A DNA stretch of 64,000 bases from Armatimonadota bacterium. Lineage in GTDB: Bacteria > Armatimonadota > Chthonomonadetes > Chthonomonadales > Chthonomonadaceae. This document shows positions 36,194 to 44,844 of the stretch, in pieces. The stretch covers positions 1 to 64,000 of the forward strand of contig JAGWMJ010000011.1 of NCBI GenBank assembly GCA_028871815.1, in the 5' to 3' direction. Every line of letters begins with the position of its first letter. Position 1 is the first letter of the stretch. The notes beneath the pieces are model-generated. The model made no database searches and was not told where the DNA came from. It worked only from the letters and a program-made list of their open reading frames with translations. Both the position numbers and the translations under genes were made by a program.

Positions 36194-37177
36194 GTGCGCC
36201 GTGAAAGCCAACTTTTGAGAGTATTTGTAACGCGAAACCTGCCCGACTCGGCCCTGGCTCCGCTTCGCGCGAACGCAGAGGTGGACGTGTGGGAAGGTGA
36301 GAACCCTCCGCCATACGAGGTGCTGAAGCAGCGTACAGCCGGCTGCGACGGCCTGCTATGCCTTCTCACCGACCGTATTGACGGCGAGTTGCTGGCCGCA
36401 GCGCCACAGTTGCGCGTGGTGAGCCAAATGGCCGTCGGAGTGGATAATATTGACCTGGCGGCGTGCCGGCTCCGAAACATACCTGTGGGACATACTCCCG
36501 GTGTGCTTACCGAAACGGTAGCCGACCTGGCTTTTGCCCTGATCCTTGCCAGCGCGCGGCGGTTGGTTGAAGCGGACAGGTTTCTGCGCGACGGCGCGTG
36601 GACCACATGGTCGCCAATGCTGCTGGCCGGCCCGGACGTGCACCACGCAACGCTTGGCATCATCGGCATGGGGCGGATCGGATTCGAGACAGCTCGCCGC
36701 GGAGCAGGATTCCGTATGCGAATTGCTTACACGGCACGCCACGTCCATACCGAGGCCGAACGTGAGCTGGGCGCTGTCCGAATGGATTTGCCCGACCTGC
36801 TTGCCACCAGCGACTTTGCGAGTCTTCACGTGCCGCTAACCCCAGAGACGCGCTACCTGATGAACCAGGAAACGTTGGCGCAGATGAAACCGACGGCGAT
36901 TCTGATCAACACGGCGCGTGGCGGAGTGGTGGATACCGATGCCCTGGTAAGGGCGCTGCGCGCCGGGACGATCGCCGGTGCGGGGCTGGATGTATTTGAG
37001 GAGGAGCCGCTGGCGCTGGGCCATCCCCTGATGCAGATGCGCAACGTCACGCTTTTGCCTCATATCGGGTCTGCTTCTGTGGCCACCAGAACACGCATGG
37101 CGGTGATGGCCGCCGAGAATCTACTGGCTGGCTTGCGCGGTGCGCCGCTGGCGCACGCGGTACCGGCAGGAGGATAA
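36194..37177 (+). CDS. D-2-hydroxyacid dehydrogenase
   Basis: An NAD(P)-dependent oxidoreductase of 327 residues. It has the Rossmann motif LGIIGMGRIGFETA and the catalytic triad: Arg in NTARGGVVDTDAL, Glu in GLDVFEEEP and His in LLPHIGSAS. The overall pattern (VSQMAVGVDNIDLAAC) is close to glyoxylate/hydroxypyruvate reductases. The GTG start is uncertain, with no clear ribosome binding site. It ends 1 base before the PhyH-like gene, whose GGAGG site lies inside its last codons. Confidence 0.9.
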   Translation: MRRESQLLRVFVTRNLPDSALAPLRANAEVDVWEGENPPPYEVLKQRTAGCDGLLCLLTDRIDGELLAAAPQLRVVSQMAVGVDNIDLAACRLRNIPVGHTPGVLTETVADLAFALILASARRLVEADRFLRDGAWTTWSPMLLAGPDVHHATLGIIGMGRIGFETARRGAGFRMRIAYTARHVHTEAERELGAVRMDLPDLLATSDFASLHVPLTPETRYLMNQETLAQMKPTAILINTARGGVVDTDALVRALRAGTIAGAGLDVFEEEPLALGHPLMQMRNVTLLPHIGSASVATRTRMAVMAAENLLAGLRGAPLAHAVPAGG

Positions 37178-37178
37178 A

Positions 37179-38006
37179 ATGGATCTTCAGCTGGATGCTG
37201 TTCCGGAAAGCAGCCTCAAAGAGTACGCCGAGAATGGCTATGCGCTGGCGGAGCAGTTGTTCACGGCTGCGGAAACCGAGTCACTACTCGAGCATTACAT
37301 GGCGCTGCGCGCGCAGGGCAGTTGGCCCGGCGACTTTGAGGGCGTCGATCCAAACGATGCCGACCCGTTGAAGCGCTTTCCGCGCATGATCCATATGCAT
37401 CGCTGGGACGAACCAAGCCTGCGCTGGCTGACCGACTCACGGCTCAATCGCTGGATGACAGCCCTGCTTGGCAGGGAGCCATTTGCCGTTCAGACGATGC
37501 TCTACTTCAAGCCCCCTGGATCGCGCGGGCAGGCGCTGCATCAGGATCAGTTCTATCTGCGCGTAAAGCCAGGCACATGTATCGCGGCCTGGATGGCACT
37601 GGATCGATGTGATGAGGAGAACGGGTGCCTCCAGGTGGTGCCGAACACCGGCGACCTGGCTCTGTTATGCACGCAGCCGGCAGACCTCACCGAAAGCTTC
37701 ACGGATATTGCGGTTCCGCTGGCGCCGGGGATCGAGGCTGTGCCAATTCGGATGAACGCCGGCGATGTACTCTTCTTCAACGGTTCGGTTATCCACGGCA
37801 GCTTTCGCAACCGCAGCGAGAACCGATTTCGGCGCGCACTCATCGGCCACTATATCGCCGGCGAAGCCGAACGATGTGGCGCCTATTACCATCCGGTGCT
37901 GCGCATGGATGGAACCGAGGTTTCGATGGGTGAAAGCGCGGGCGCCGGCCCATGCGGAACGTGGCGGCGCGAATCCGAGCGGAATACCGTGGTAATCGCT
38001 CCGTGA
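37179..38006 (+). CDS. Phytanoyl-CoA dioxygenase (PhyH) family protein
   Basis: An Fe(II)/2-oxoglutarate-dependent dioxygenase of 275 residues. The iron ligands are HxD in ALHQDQFYLR and the distal His in VIHGSFRNRS, and the nearby Arg binds 2-oxoglutarate. GGAGG stands 5 bases before the ATG. Family members hydroxylate many small molecules, so the substrate is unknown. Coupling with a hydroxyacid dehydrogenase suggests that the hydroxylated product or a related acid is then oxidised. A 7-bp inverted repeat (38002-38020) spans the stop codon. Confidence 0.87.
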   Translation: MDLQLDAVPESSLKEYAENGYALAEQLFTAAETESLLEHYMALRAQGSWPGDFEGVDPNDADPLKRFPRMIHMHRWDEPSLRWLTDSRLNRWMTALLGREPFAVQTMLYFKPPGSRGQALHQDQFYLRVKPGTCIAAWMALDRCDEENGCLQVVPNTGDLALLCTQPADLTESFTDIAVPLAPGIEAVPIRMNAGDVLFFNGSVIHGSFRNRSENRFRRALIGHYIAGEAERCGAYYHPVLRMDGTEVSMGESAGAGPCGTWRRESERNTVVIAP

Positions 38007-38108
38007 CGTACGGCGTCACGCAGGGAAATCGCGAGTTCGGCTCGAATTGAAGTGGTATGAGAGATGGTGCCGATAGCCCGGAACGGGCAGAAGGATGAAG
38101 TTGACCGG

Positions 38109-38723
38109 ATGAAGCAGTTGAAAACGGTTTGTCTGATCTCGATGTGCGCCGCTGCGCTGGCAGGGTGCTCCAAACAGCCCGCCGTCACGGCGGCAAAGCA
38201 TCCTAAGCACCTGTGGATCATAGCAGCGGACAGCGCCGGCCAGCAGGTTGCGTACCATGCCAAGTGGATGACCATCGGCAAGGGCATCCTCACGCGTGCG
38301 TCGATCTCCGGCGATCTGGTAGAACTTATCGCATTTGGCCGCAATTCGCAGGTTATTGCCGGTCCGGGGAACCTGAATCCCGACTCCGCTTTGCAGGCGG
38401 CATCGGGGTTTACCTACGGCGCCGTGGGTGATCCGTCTAACGTTATCGGTCTGTTGAATACCGTGGCAACAAACCTCGCGCAGAATCCGCCAAGCGCTCA
38501 GCCCATGGTGGTGATCATCAGCAGTGGCGATGCTACGCCTGCCAACGCGAAGGCGTTTGCCACGGCAGCCGCGCCTCTTTGCGCGGTACCGAACATCCGC
38601 ATCGCCGCCATGAACATCCCGCTGCGCTATGAGCCAAAGTGGAAAGCAGCGTTCAAGCCGATGGGGAGTCATTTCTACATCGATCCAACCGTGAACGATC
38701 AGGCCGTCTCCCGCCTCTTCTAG
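38109..38723 (+). CDS. Lipoprotein of unknown function, possible vWA-like fold
   Basis: A protein of 204 residues with a lipoprotein signal peptide: MKQLKTVCLISMCAAALAGC, where LAGC is the lipobox and Cys20 the lipidation site. The mature part alternates strands and helices (LWIIAADSAGQQ, MVVIISSGDATPA) in a way that recalls von Willebrand A domains, with an incomplete metal site. This is an inference. The start at ATG 38109 begins the signal peptide; the frame is open from 38064. It is convergent with the MFS gene. Confidence 0.75.
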   Translation: MKQLKTVCLISMCAAALAGCSKQPAVTAAKHPKHLWIIAADSAGQQVAYHAKWMTIGKGILTRASISGDLVELIAFGRNSQVIAGPGNLNPDSALQAASGFTYGAVGDPSNVIGLLNTVATNLAQNPPSAQPMVVIISSGDATPANAKAFATAAAPLCAVPNIRIAAMNIPLRYEPKWKAAFKPMGSHFYIDPTVNDQAVSRLF

Positions 38724-38864
38724 GTTAACCGGCGTAAGCCTGAAGGCCGTCCGGCGAAAGGCGTCGCTTCGACGGCCCACCCAGCTTATGATTGCTCCGC
38801 GCCTGCCGGCGGGTGGTCGGCAGCGGCTCGGCAAGCGGTGGCGCGATGCTGGCCGGCATTTCAC

Positions 38865-40208
38865 CTAGTCCTCCAGCACGCGTCCCCTGGTTTCCACCAC
38901 AAGCGGCATTGCCAGAATGCCCAGCAGCGGAACGACGGCCACCCAGGCCAGAACGTGCAGCGCACTGTCGAGAGCGTTTACGCCCTGCGCGGCCACGGCG
39001 CCTACCACAAACGGACCAATTGCGGCGAAAACTCGCCCCACGTTGTAGCAAAACCCGGCTCCAATGCCGCGCAGGCGGGTGGGAAACAGTTCCGGCAGGT
39101 AGTAGGTAAAACTGCCGAAGACACCAAAGATCGACAGGCCGATGGGAAAGTAGAGGTAGAGGCGAGCCTGCGGAGGCACGTTGAATGCAAACGCAGCAAT
39201 CAGCGATACAGCCGAGGCAGCAAAGTAGATCATGAACATCCACTTGCGGCCCAATGTGCGCGCGATGGGTACCGTAAGCAACGTGCCGAGGAGGCCGCCA
39301 AGGTTGAAGCAGTTGGTAGCTATTGCCTTCCAGCTTTCGATCAGCGCCTGGGCAGCGCCTTTTCCAAGGTGGAGCAGTGCGGCGTGCCGAGCTGCCAGCC
39401 CGGCAGCAACCACGGGGATGAACGCGTTGCAGCTCCACCACATAATGAGCGCAGTGACGGCCATCGTGAATCCGCTGATCGTCCGTGCGCGGTACTCCGG
39501 AGCAAAGAGATCTCGCACGCGCCCGGCAGCCGCAGTTGCCGACTTCTGCCACCTTTCGGGTTCCCGGACCGCACGCCGTACAAACATGGCTACTGCAGCC
39601 GGAACCAACCCGGCCAGGAACACATATCGCCACGACACCTCGGGGTGGTTCTTCAACGCCACACCGGAAATCTGCCACGTTACCCACGATGCCAGGAAGA
39701 GGCCAAGAGGCGCCGAGGTGTAGAGCAGCGCGCCGGCTTCCAGGCGGCGCTTTTCCGGCACAACCTCGGCGACCATCGCCGCTCCAGCCGCCCACTCACC
39801 GCCGATGCCCAGGCTGGCGACAAGCCGAAACAGAACGAGCTCCCAGATGTTGCCGGCCGCTGCGCAGGCCGCCGTGCCCACCGCATACATAGCCATCGTC
39901 AACATCAACGTTCGCGCACGGCCAATACGATCGGCAACTCGGCCAAACACAATGCCGCCGGCGGCCCAGCCGAGGAGCAGCAGGGATGTGAGAATACCGG
40001 TCCACTGCAACGTAGCATGTTTGGCCATGGCCGATCCGGCGGCAAGCCCCAGCAGAACCGGCAGGCAGTTCGGCGCTACAAAGTTGAACAGTAACCCGTC
40101 GAACACATCGAAGCCCCAGCCCAGCCACGCGGCAAACAAAACTTGCCACTGGTACCGGGTAAGGTCCATGAAAACAGCCTTCTGTTCTCGCGCCTCATTC
40201 GTCGCCAA
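38865..40208 (-). CDS. MFS transporter (AAHS/sugar-acid type)
   Basis: A 12-helix major facilitator of 447 residues. It shows GWGFDVFDGLLFNFVAPN in helix 1, then GRVADRIGRARTL (the loop 2-3 signature) and ASLGIGGEWAAGAAMVAE in helix 4-5. This pattern fits the aromatic acid, sialic acid or sugar acid proton symporters. The TTG start has GGGAGG 9 bases upstream; ATG 40169 is a good alternative. It lies 121 bases downstream of the second PhyH gene on the same strand, so the pair may be co-transcribed and handle one substrate. Confidence 0.88.
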   Translation of the reverse strand: MATNEAREQKAVFMDLTRYQWQVLFAAWLGWGFDVFDGLLFNFVAPNCLPVLLGLAAGSAMAKHATLQWTGILTSLLLLGWAAGGIVFGRVADRIGRARTLMLTMAMYAVGTAACAAAGNIWELVLFRLVASLGIGGEWAAGAAMVAEVVPEKRRLEAGALLYTSAPLGLFLASWVTWQISGVALKNHPEVSWRYVFLAGLVPAAVAMFVRRAVREPERWQKSATAAAGRVRDLFAPEYRARTISGFTMAVTALIMWWSCNAFIPVVAAGLAARHAALLHLGKGAAQALIESWKAIATNCFNLGGLLGTLLTVPIARTLGRKWMFMIYFAASAVSLIAAFAFNVPPQARLYLYFPIGLSIFGVFGSFTYYLPELFPTRLRGIGAGFCYNVGRVFAAIGPFVVGAVAAQGVNALDSALHVLAWVAVVPLLGILAMPLVVETRGRVLED

Positions 40209-40329
40209 GTTGATGTGCCTCCCTCGCTGAGGAACCGGCGTGCGCCACGTATGTTTGCCGCTTCGCCGAGCGCAGGACTATCAGGCCGGTTGCCCGGTAT
40301 CTTTGATGCTCGGCTGCCGACCTGGCCGG

Positions 40330-41121
40330 TTAACCGGCCGGCACCAGTGCCGCCGCATCGCGGCGGCCGATCTCCAGCACGCACTCGTCATCCCAGACCT
40401 CTAACGGTGAGTAGTTGGGATGGCCATGCTCCTTGAATGGATCGTTCCTCTTGGTGTTGTAACAGCAAATAAGTGTCCACCGCGGATTCGGGCTCAGGTT
40501 GGCGTCGGAACGGTGCAGCGTATTGCAGTGAAAGAAGAGGCCGTCGCCCGGCTCCATTTCACAATAGACCAGTTCCAACCTCTTCAGGGCCGCTTCCACA
40601 TGCTCCAGGTCGGCGCCGGTCTGCTCGCCGGATGCCATGTGATTCAGCCGGCCCAGTTTATGCGAGGCGCGTATCACCTGTAGACATCCGTTTTGGCGTG
40701 TAGCGCGGTCCACGGCCACCATCACGCTGGCCATATCGGGCCAAAGGCAACCGTTGTTGTACCAATACCCATAATCCTGATGCCACTCCCAGGCGCCACC
40801 TGCCCGCGGCTCCTTCATGGTCATCTTGTGATGGTAGTGATAAACTTCGCCGCCCAGTAACTGCTCCATGGCGCCAACCACGCGCCGGCTGCGGGCAATG
40901 GCTGCATAGATATCGTCATGCAGCTCGTTATCCAGCGATATTCTGGAGCGGAGGCCCTCGCGGTCACCCCGATCGTGCGCTCGCTCCGCCAGGATGCGAT
41001 CGGCGCGAGCGATACGGCACATCAGGTCGGCCTCCTCGCGGTTGAAGAGGCCAGGGATCATCAGGTATCCATCCGCTTCAAATGCTGCGGTCTGCTCAGC
41101 CGTCAGGGTTCCCAGGGCCAT
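40330..41121 (-). CDS. Phytanoyl-CoA dioxygenase (PhyH) family protein
   Basis: A second Fe(II)/2-oxoglutarate dioxygenase, 263 residues. The iron site is WEWHQDYGYWYNNG (HxD) and NTLHRSDANLS, with an Arg in the segment after it. It is only distantly like the protein at 37179. AGGAGG lies 5 bases before ATG 41121, which sets the start; a TTG five codons upstream is less likely. A perfect 16-base palindrome (40324-40339) spans the stop codon. The substrate is unknown. Confidence 0.87.
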   Translation of the reverse strand: MALGTLTAEQTAAFEADGYLMIPGLFNREEADLMCRIARADRILAERAHDRGDREGLRSRISLDNELHDDIYAAIARSRRVVGAMEQLLGGEVYHYHHKMTMKEPRAGGAWEWHQDYGYWYNNGCLWPDMASVMVAVDRATRQNGCLQVIRASHKLGRLNHMASGEQTGADLEHVEAALKRLELVYCEMEPGDGLFFHCNTLHRSDANLSPNPRWTLICCYNTKRNDPFKEHGHPNYSPLEVWDDECVLEIGRRDAAALVPAG

Positions 41122-41207
41122 GTCGCCTCCTACCAACGCATTACGGGCGGAAACTTATTGCGCGCTTCTGCCGTGATTTCCTTCGTTTGACGTTTGCGCA
41201 CCAGAAT

Positions 41208-41246
41208 GCAAAAATGCCGCGGCCGCCGGAATGGGCAGCCGCGGCA
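41208..41246 (-). terminator. Terminator of the histidine kinase operon
   Basis: On the minus strand TGCCGCGGC and GCCGCGGCA (41238-41246 and 41215-41223) form a perfect 9-bp stem with a 14-base loop, followed by TTTTT and then GC. It lies 30 bases after the stop of the hybrid kinase gene. Confidence 0.85.
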
Positions 41247-41276
41247 GGTATTGCTCCACCGCACAGGCTTGAAGGA

Positions 41277-44200
41277 TTATGCGGTAGCCGCGTACTTCTC
41301 CAGTGCATCGTGCAGGACGTCGTACTCATGATCCAGTTCATTCAACAGGCCGTCGACGCCGCTCAGATTGCCGCGCCGGCCCATGTCTTCCAGCTTGGCG
41401 GCCACATCGGCAAACCGGTAGGCGTTCAGCATGAGGGCTGTGCCCTTGATCTGGTGTGCGATTCGGCGCACACCTTCGGCATCGCCCGTACGCGCCGAGC
41501 GGCGTAGGCCGTTGCACAGCGCCGGACACTCGCTCTCCACCAACGGCATCAGCGACCTCACAAACTCCGGCTCAACGCTCATCGCTTCCGGTAGTGGCGC
41601 GGCCGGCATACCCGCAGGCTCCGGCTCCGGTACCGACTCGATCTCGGTTGGGGCGGCGGCGGTCTCGAACAGATGTGGCGCATGAAGGTTCAGCGCGTCA
41701 CGCAGCTCTTGCTCGCGGATGGGTTTCGAAATGTAGCTATCCATACCGGCAGCTATACAGTTCTCTTTGTCACCCTTCATCGAGTTCGCCGTGATCGCGA
41801 TGATCGGCACATGCAAGCCCGTATCGGCCTGGATGCGCCGGATTTCCGCGGTGGCCTCATATCCGTCCATCACGGGCATCTGGCAATCCATGAAGATCGC
41901 GTCATAGTGCTTCTCACCCAGCGCCGTCACGGCGTCCTTGCCGTTGCTGACGAGATCGACGGTGCAGCCGAGCTTCTCCAGCATACGCCGCGCCACCTGC
42001 TGGTTGACCATATTGTCTTCGGCGACCAGGATGCTGGCGGCAATGGTGGCCGGCGCCGCCACGACGGGCGCCTGTACCGGAGGCGCGACCACCACCGGCG
42101 GCAGACCGCCGGCCAGTTCGGTAAGCTCTGCCGACGAGAGTTCCGCCGAACCGCTTGTGGGATGTGCTGCCTGGAAGGCGCGCGCCATGGCGTCGAAGAG
42201 AGCTTCGGGCACAATCGGCATCGGCACGGCGACCACGTTCGCATGGCCGGAGTAGCGCTCATTGTGCTGCGCCGAACGTGAACTCAGCGCAACCACCGCC
42301 ATCGAGACACCGGCGGACTGAACAGCCTCGAGGATTTCGCCGAGCGTCTCCGTCCGACGCGATGTGTCGGCCACCACAACGGTGAACGGGTCACCATCGT
42401 GAGCGGCTCGGATCGCAGAGTCGGCGCAATCGGAAATCGCCTCGCATTCGGAGGTCCGAAGGCCACGGCCGGTGATGATCTCGCGAACCACCCGGCGGTG
42501 CAGGGCGTTTTCGCCCACCAGCAGGACGCGCGCGTTCGCCAGCTCCAGCGGTATCGGCGCCGGCTCGAAACTTCGCTCCGCCACGGGCAGCGTCAGCGTG
42601 AATGCGAATGCCGTGCCCTGCCCCACCGTGCTGCTCACGGTAATCTCGCCACCCATCAACTGGACCAGCTGCCTACAGATCGCGAGACCGAGGCCCGTAC
42701 CGCCGAACTGGCGAGTGGTGGAACTGTCGGCCTGCGTGAACATGTCGAAGATGTGATCCAGCTTCTCCGGTGCAATACCGATGCCGGTATCTTCCACACG
42801 CGTCACCACGGTGATTCTGTCGCCCTGGTCATCTTCCACGTCCACGTTCACGAAGACGTGACCGACCTCGGTGAACTTGATGGCGTTGCTGATCAGGTTC
42901 AGTAGAATCTGGCGCATGCGGGCGCTGTCTCCACGGAGGGCCGTGGGCATAGCCGGTGAAACGCGCAGAACGAGGTCCAGTCGCTTTTCTTCGGCCCGCG
43001 TGGCCATCATGGCGGTGCTGTTGGCCACCATCTCAGCGAAGCTGAATGGCGCCGATTCCAGCTGCAGCTTTCCGGCTTCGATCTTGGAGAAATCCAGGAT
43101 GTCGTTGACGATCTCGAGAAGTGACTCCGCAGACGTCTGCAGCATCTGCATGAATCCGCGCTGCTCCTCGCTCAGGGGCGTACCATTCAACAGCGTGGCA
43201 GCGCCAACAATTCCGTTGAGCGGCGTGCGAATCTCGTGGCTCATAGTGGCCACGAAGTCGCTCTTCATCCGGGAGGCGTTTTCCGCGTCCTTAAGCGCCT
43301 TGGCGAGTGCTTCACTCTGCTCAGAAAGCTGGCGCACGTTGTGGGAGCGATCAATCGCAAGGGCGATACCGTCAGCTGCAGCCGCCAGCGCTTCAAACCG
43401 CATCACCGTCATCGGAGTGCGACTGAATACCTCCAGTACTCCGACCAGCTCACGCTCCACAATCAGTGGATAGCCGGCATAGGCGCTAATGCCTTCGCGC
43501 TGTGCCCATTCGGCATCGCAACTGTCCTGGTCGGCAGACACGGTGGACGCCATAATCGGCTTGCGATCCTGTGCAACTCGTCCTACTGCAAATCGCCCGA
43601 TTGGAACGTGCTGCTCACCCGGTGGATCGGGTGCGCTGCCTTCGCTGATCTCAAGATTCAGCATGGATGCTGCAACGTCACACGTGAAGATGCGAACACG
43701 TGCGGCGCCAAAGTGCTCCGCCACCGCCTGCGCACAGTTCTGAAGCATGGGCCGCAGAGCATGACTGCTGGTGATTGCGGTGCCCACGGCTTCTTCCAAT
43801 GTGGCTCGGCGCTCCAGTTCGGCCATCGCTTCATCGGCCCGGCGTCGGTGCGTCATGTCGGTTATTGCACCGACCATACGCACCGGCTCACCGCCATCTT
43901 CAGTGACCAGGTAGCCGCGGTCCAGCACATGCGCCACACGCTCATCCGCGCAGTGGTATCGGTACTCTTCCGTCCAGTAGGTACCGCGAGCCTGCACAAA
44001 GTCGTTCAGGCTCTTGATAATGCGATCACGATCTTCCGGATGAATGCGATCGATATGCTGCGAAAGCGTTACCGCGCTCTCAGTGGTATCGTACCCGAAC
44101 AGCGCGGTGTATCCCTCACTCCATACCAGTTCCTGCGTGGTGAGGTCACGATCCCACAGTGCATCGTTTGCAGCTCGGGCCAGCATCCGATGCCGGTGCT

Positions 44201-44735
44201 CACTCTGCTTGAGAACGCTGTCCAGCCAATTACGCTCGCGAATCTCTTCCGTCAACTTTTCGTTGGCCGCATTCAGTTCTGCGGTTCTACGCTGTACGCG
44301 GAGTTCCAGCTCGGCCTTGGCGCGACGCAGGGCATCTTCGGCGTGGCGACGTGCCTGACGCAGTTGGCGGTTCTGCGTAGCCTGCGAGACGGCCTGACCC
44401 AGGCGCGTAAGACTGTTTTTCAAAAGGTAGTCCGCCGCGCCAAGCCGGATGGCTTCCACAGCCAGCGACTCTCCAATCGCCCCTGCAATAAAGATGAACG
44501 GCGTGTCGAACGCCATTTCGCGCAGAACCTTCAGCGCCTCCAGCCCGTTGTATTGCGGCAGGCTGTAGTCCGCCAGAATGACATCCAGATCAGGCGAAAG
44601 CGCAGCCACAAAGTCGGCTTCGTTCTCAACGCGGTTTGAAACCACTTCGAACCCGGAATCGGTGAGAGCGCGGAGGATAAACTCCGCGTCGGTGGCATTA
44701 TCTTCCAGCAGCAGTACATTCAGCGGTCGTGACAT
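41277..44735 (-). CDS. Hybrid sensor histidine kinase with REC and HPt domains
   Basis: A signalling protein of 1152 residues. Order: N-terminal receiver (Asp56 in DVILADYSLPQYNG), coiled coil, PAS (about 235-345), GAF (about 360-480), HisKA with FVATMSHEIRTPLNG (His near 500), HATPase (610-725), a degenerate receiver (about 745-860, phospho-Asp not clear), a complete receiver (FMDCQMPVMDGYEA, Asp near 949) and a C-terminal HPt domain (IAHQIKGTALML, His near 1094). It has no membrane segments, so it senses in the cytoplasm. It contains every part of a phosphorelay. ATG 44735 has GGAG 11 bases upstream; ATG 44744 is an alternative. Last gene of the operon 48518-41277. Confidence 0.93.
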   Translation of the reverse strand: MSRPLNVLLLEDNATDAEFILRALTDSGFEVVSNRVENEADFVAALSPDLDVILADYSLPQYNGLEALKVLREMAFDTPFIFIAGAIGESLAVEAIRLGAADYLLKNSLTRLGQAVSQATQNRQLRQARRHAEDALRRAKAELELRVQRRTAELNAANEKLTEEIRERNWLDSVLKQSEHRHRMLARAANDALWDRDLTTQELVWSEGYTALFGYDTTESAVTLSQHIDRIHPEDRDRIIKSLNDFVQARGTYWTEEYRYHCADERVAHVLDRGYLVTEDGGEPVRMVGAITDMTHRRRADEAMAELERRATLEEAVGTAITSSHALRPMLQNCAQAVAEHFGAARVRIFTCDVAASMLNLEISEGSAPDPPGEQHVPIGRFAVGRVAQDRKPIMASTVSADQDSCDAEWAQREGISAYAGYPLIVERELVGVLEVFSRTPMTVMRFEALAAAADGIALAIDRSHNVRQLSEQSEALAKALKDAENASRMKSDFVATMSHEIRTPLNGIVGAATLLNGTPLSEEQRGFMQMLQTSAESLLEIVNDILDFSKIEAGKLQLESAPFSFAEMVANSTAMMATRAEEKRLDLVLRVSPAMPTALRGDSARMRQILLNLISNAIKFTEVGHVFVNVDVEDDQGDRITVVTRVEDTGIGIAPEKLDHIFDMFTQADSSTTRQFGGTGLGLAICRQLVQLMGGEITVSSTVGQGTAFAFTLTLPVAERSFEPAPIPLELANARVLLVGENALHRRVVREIITGRGLRTSECEAISDCADSAIRAAHDGDPFTVVVADTSRRTETLGEILEAVQSAGVSMAVVALSSRSAQHNERYSGHANVVAVPMPIVPEALFDAMARAFQAAHPTSGSAELSSAELTELAGGLPPVVVAPPVQAPVVAAPATIAASILVAEDNMVNQQVARRMLEKLGCTVDLVSNGKDAVTALGEKHYDAIFMDCQMPVMDGYEATAEIRRIQADTGLHVPIIAITANSMKGDKENCIAAGMDSYISKPIREQELRDALNLHAPHLFETAAAPTEIESVPEPEPAGMPAAPLPEAMSVEPEFVRSLMPLVESECPALCNGLRRSARTGDAEGVRRIAHQIKGTALMLNAYRFADVAAKLEDMGRRGNLSGVDGLLNELDHEYDVLHDALEKYAATA

Positions 44736-44844
44736 GGGATACATCTCTCCAGATGGGTGAGGTTTGGCAGGCACTTCCGGTTCTTTCGAGCCGGCAGACC
44801 CTGGGTGATGTGGTGGTTGCTCTTGCGGTTCGTTAACTGTATGC

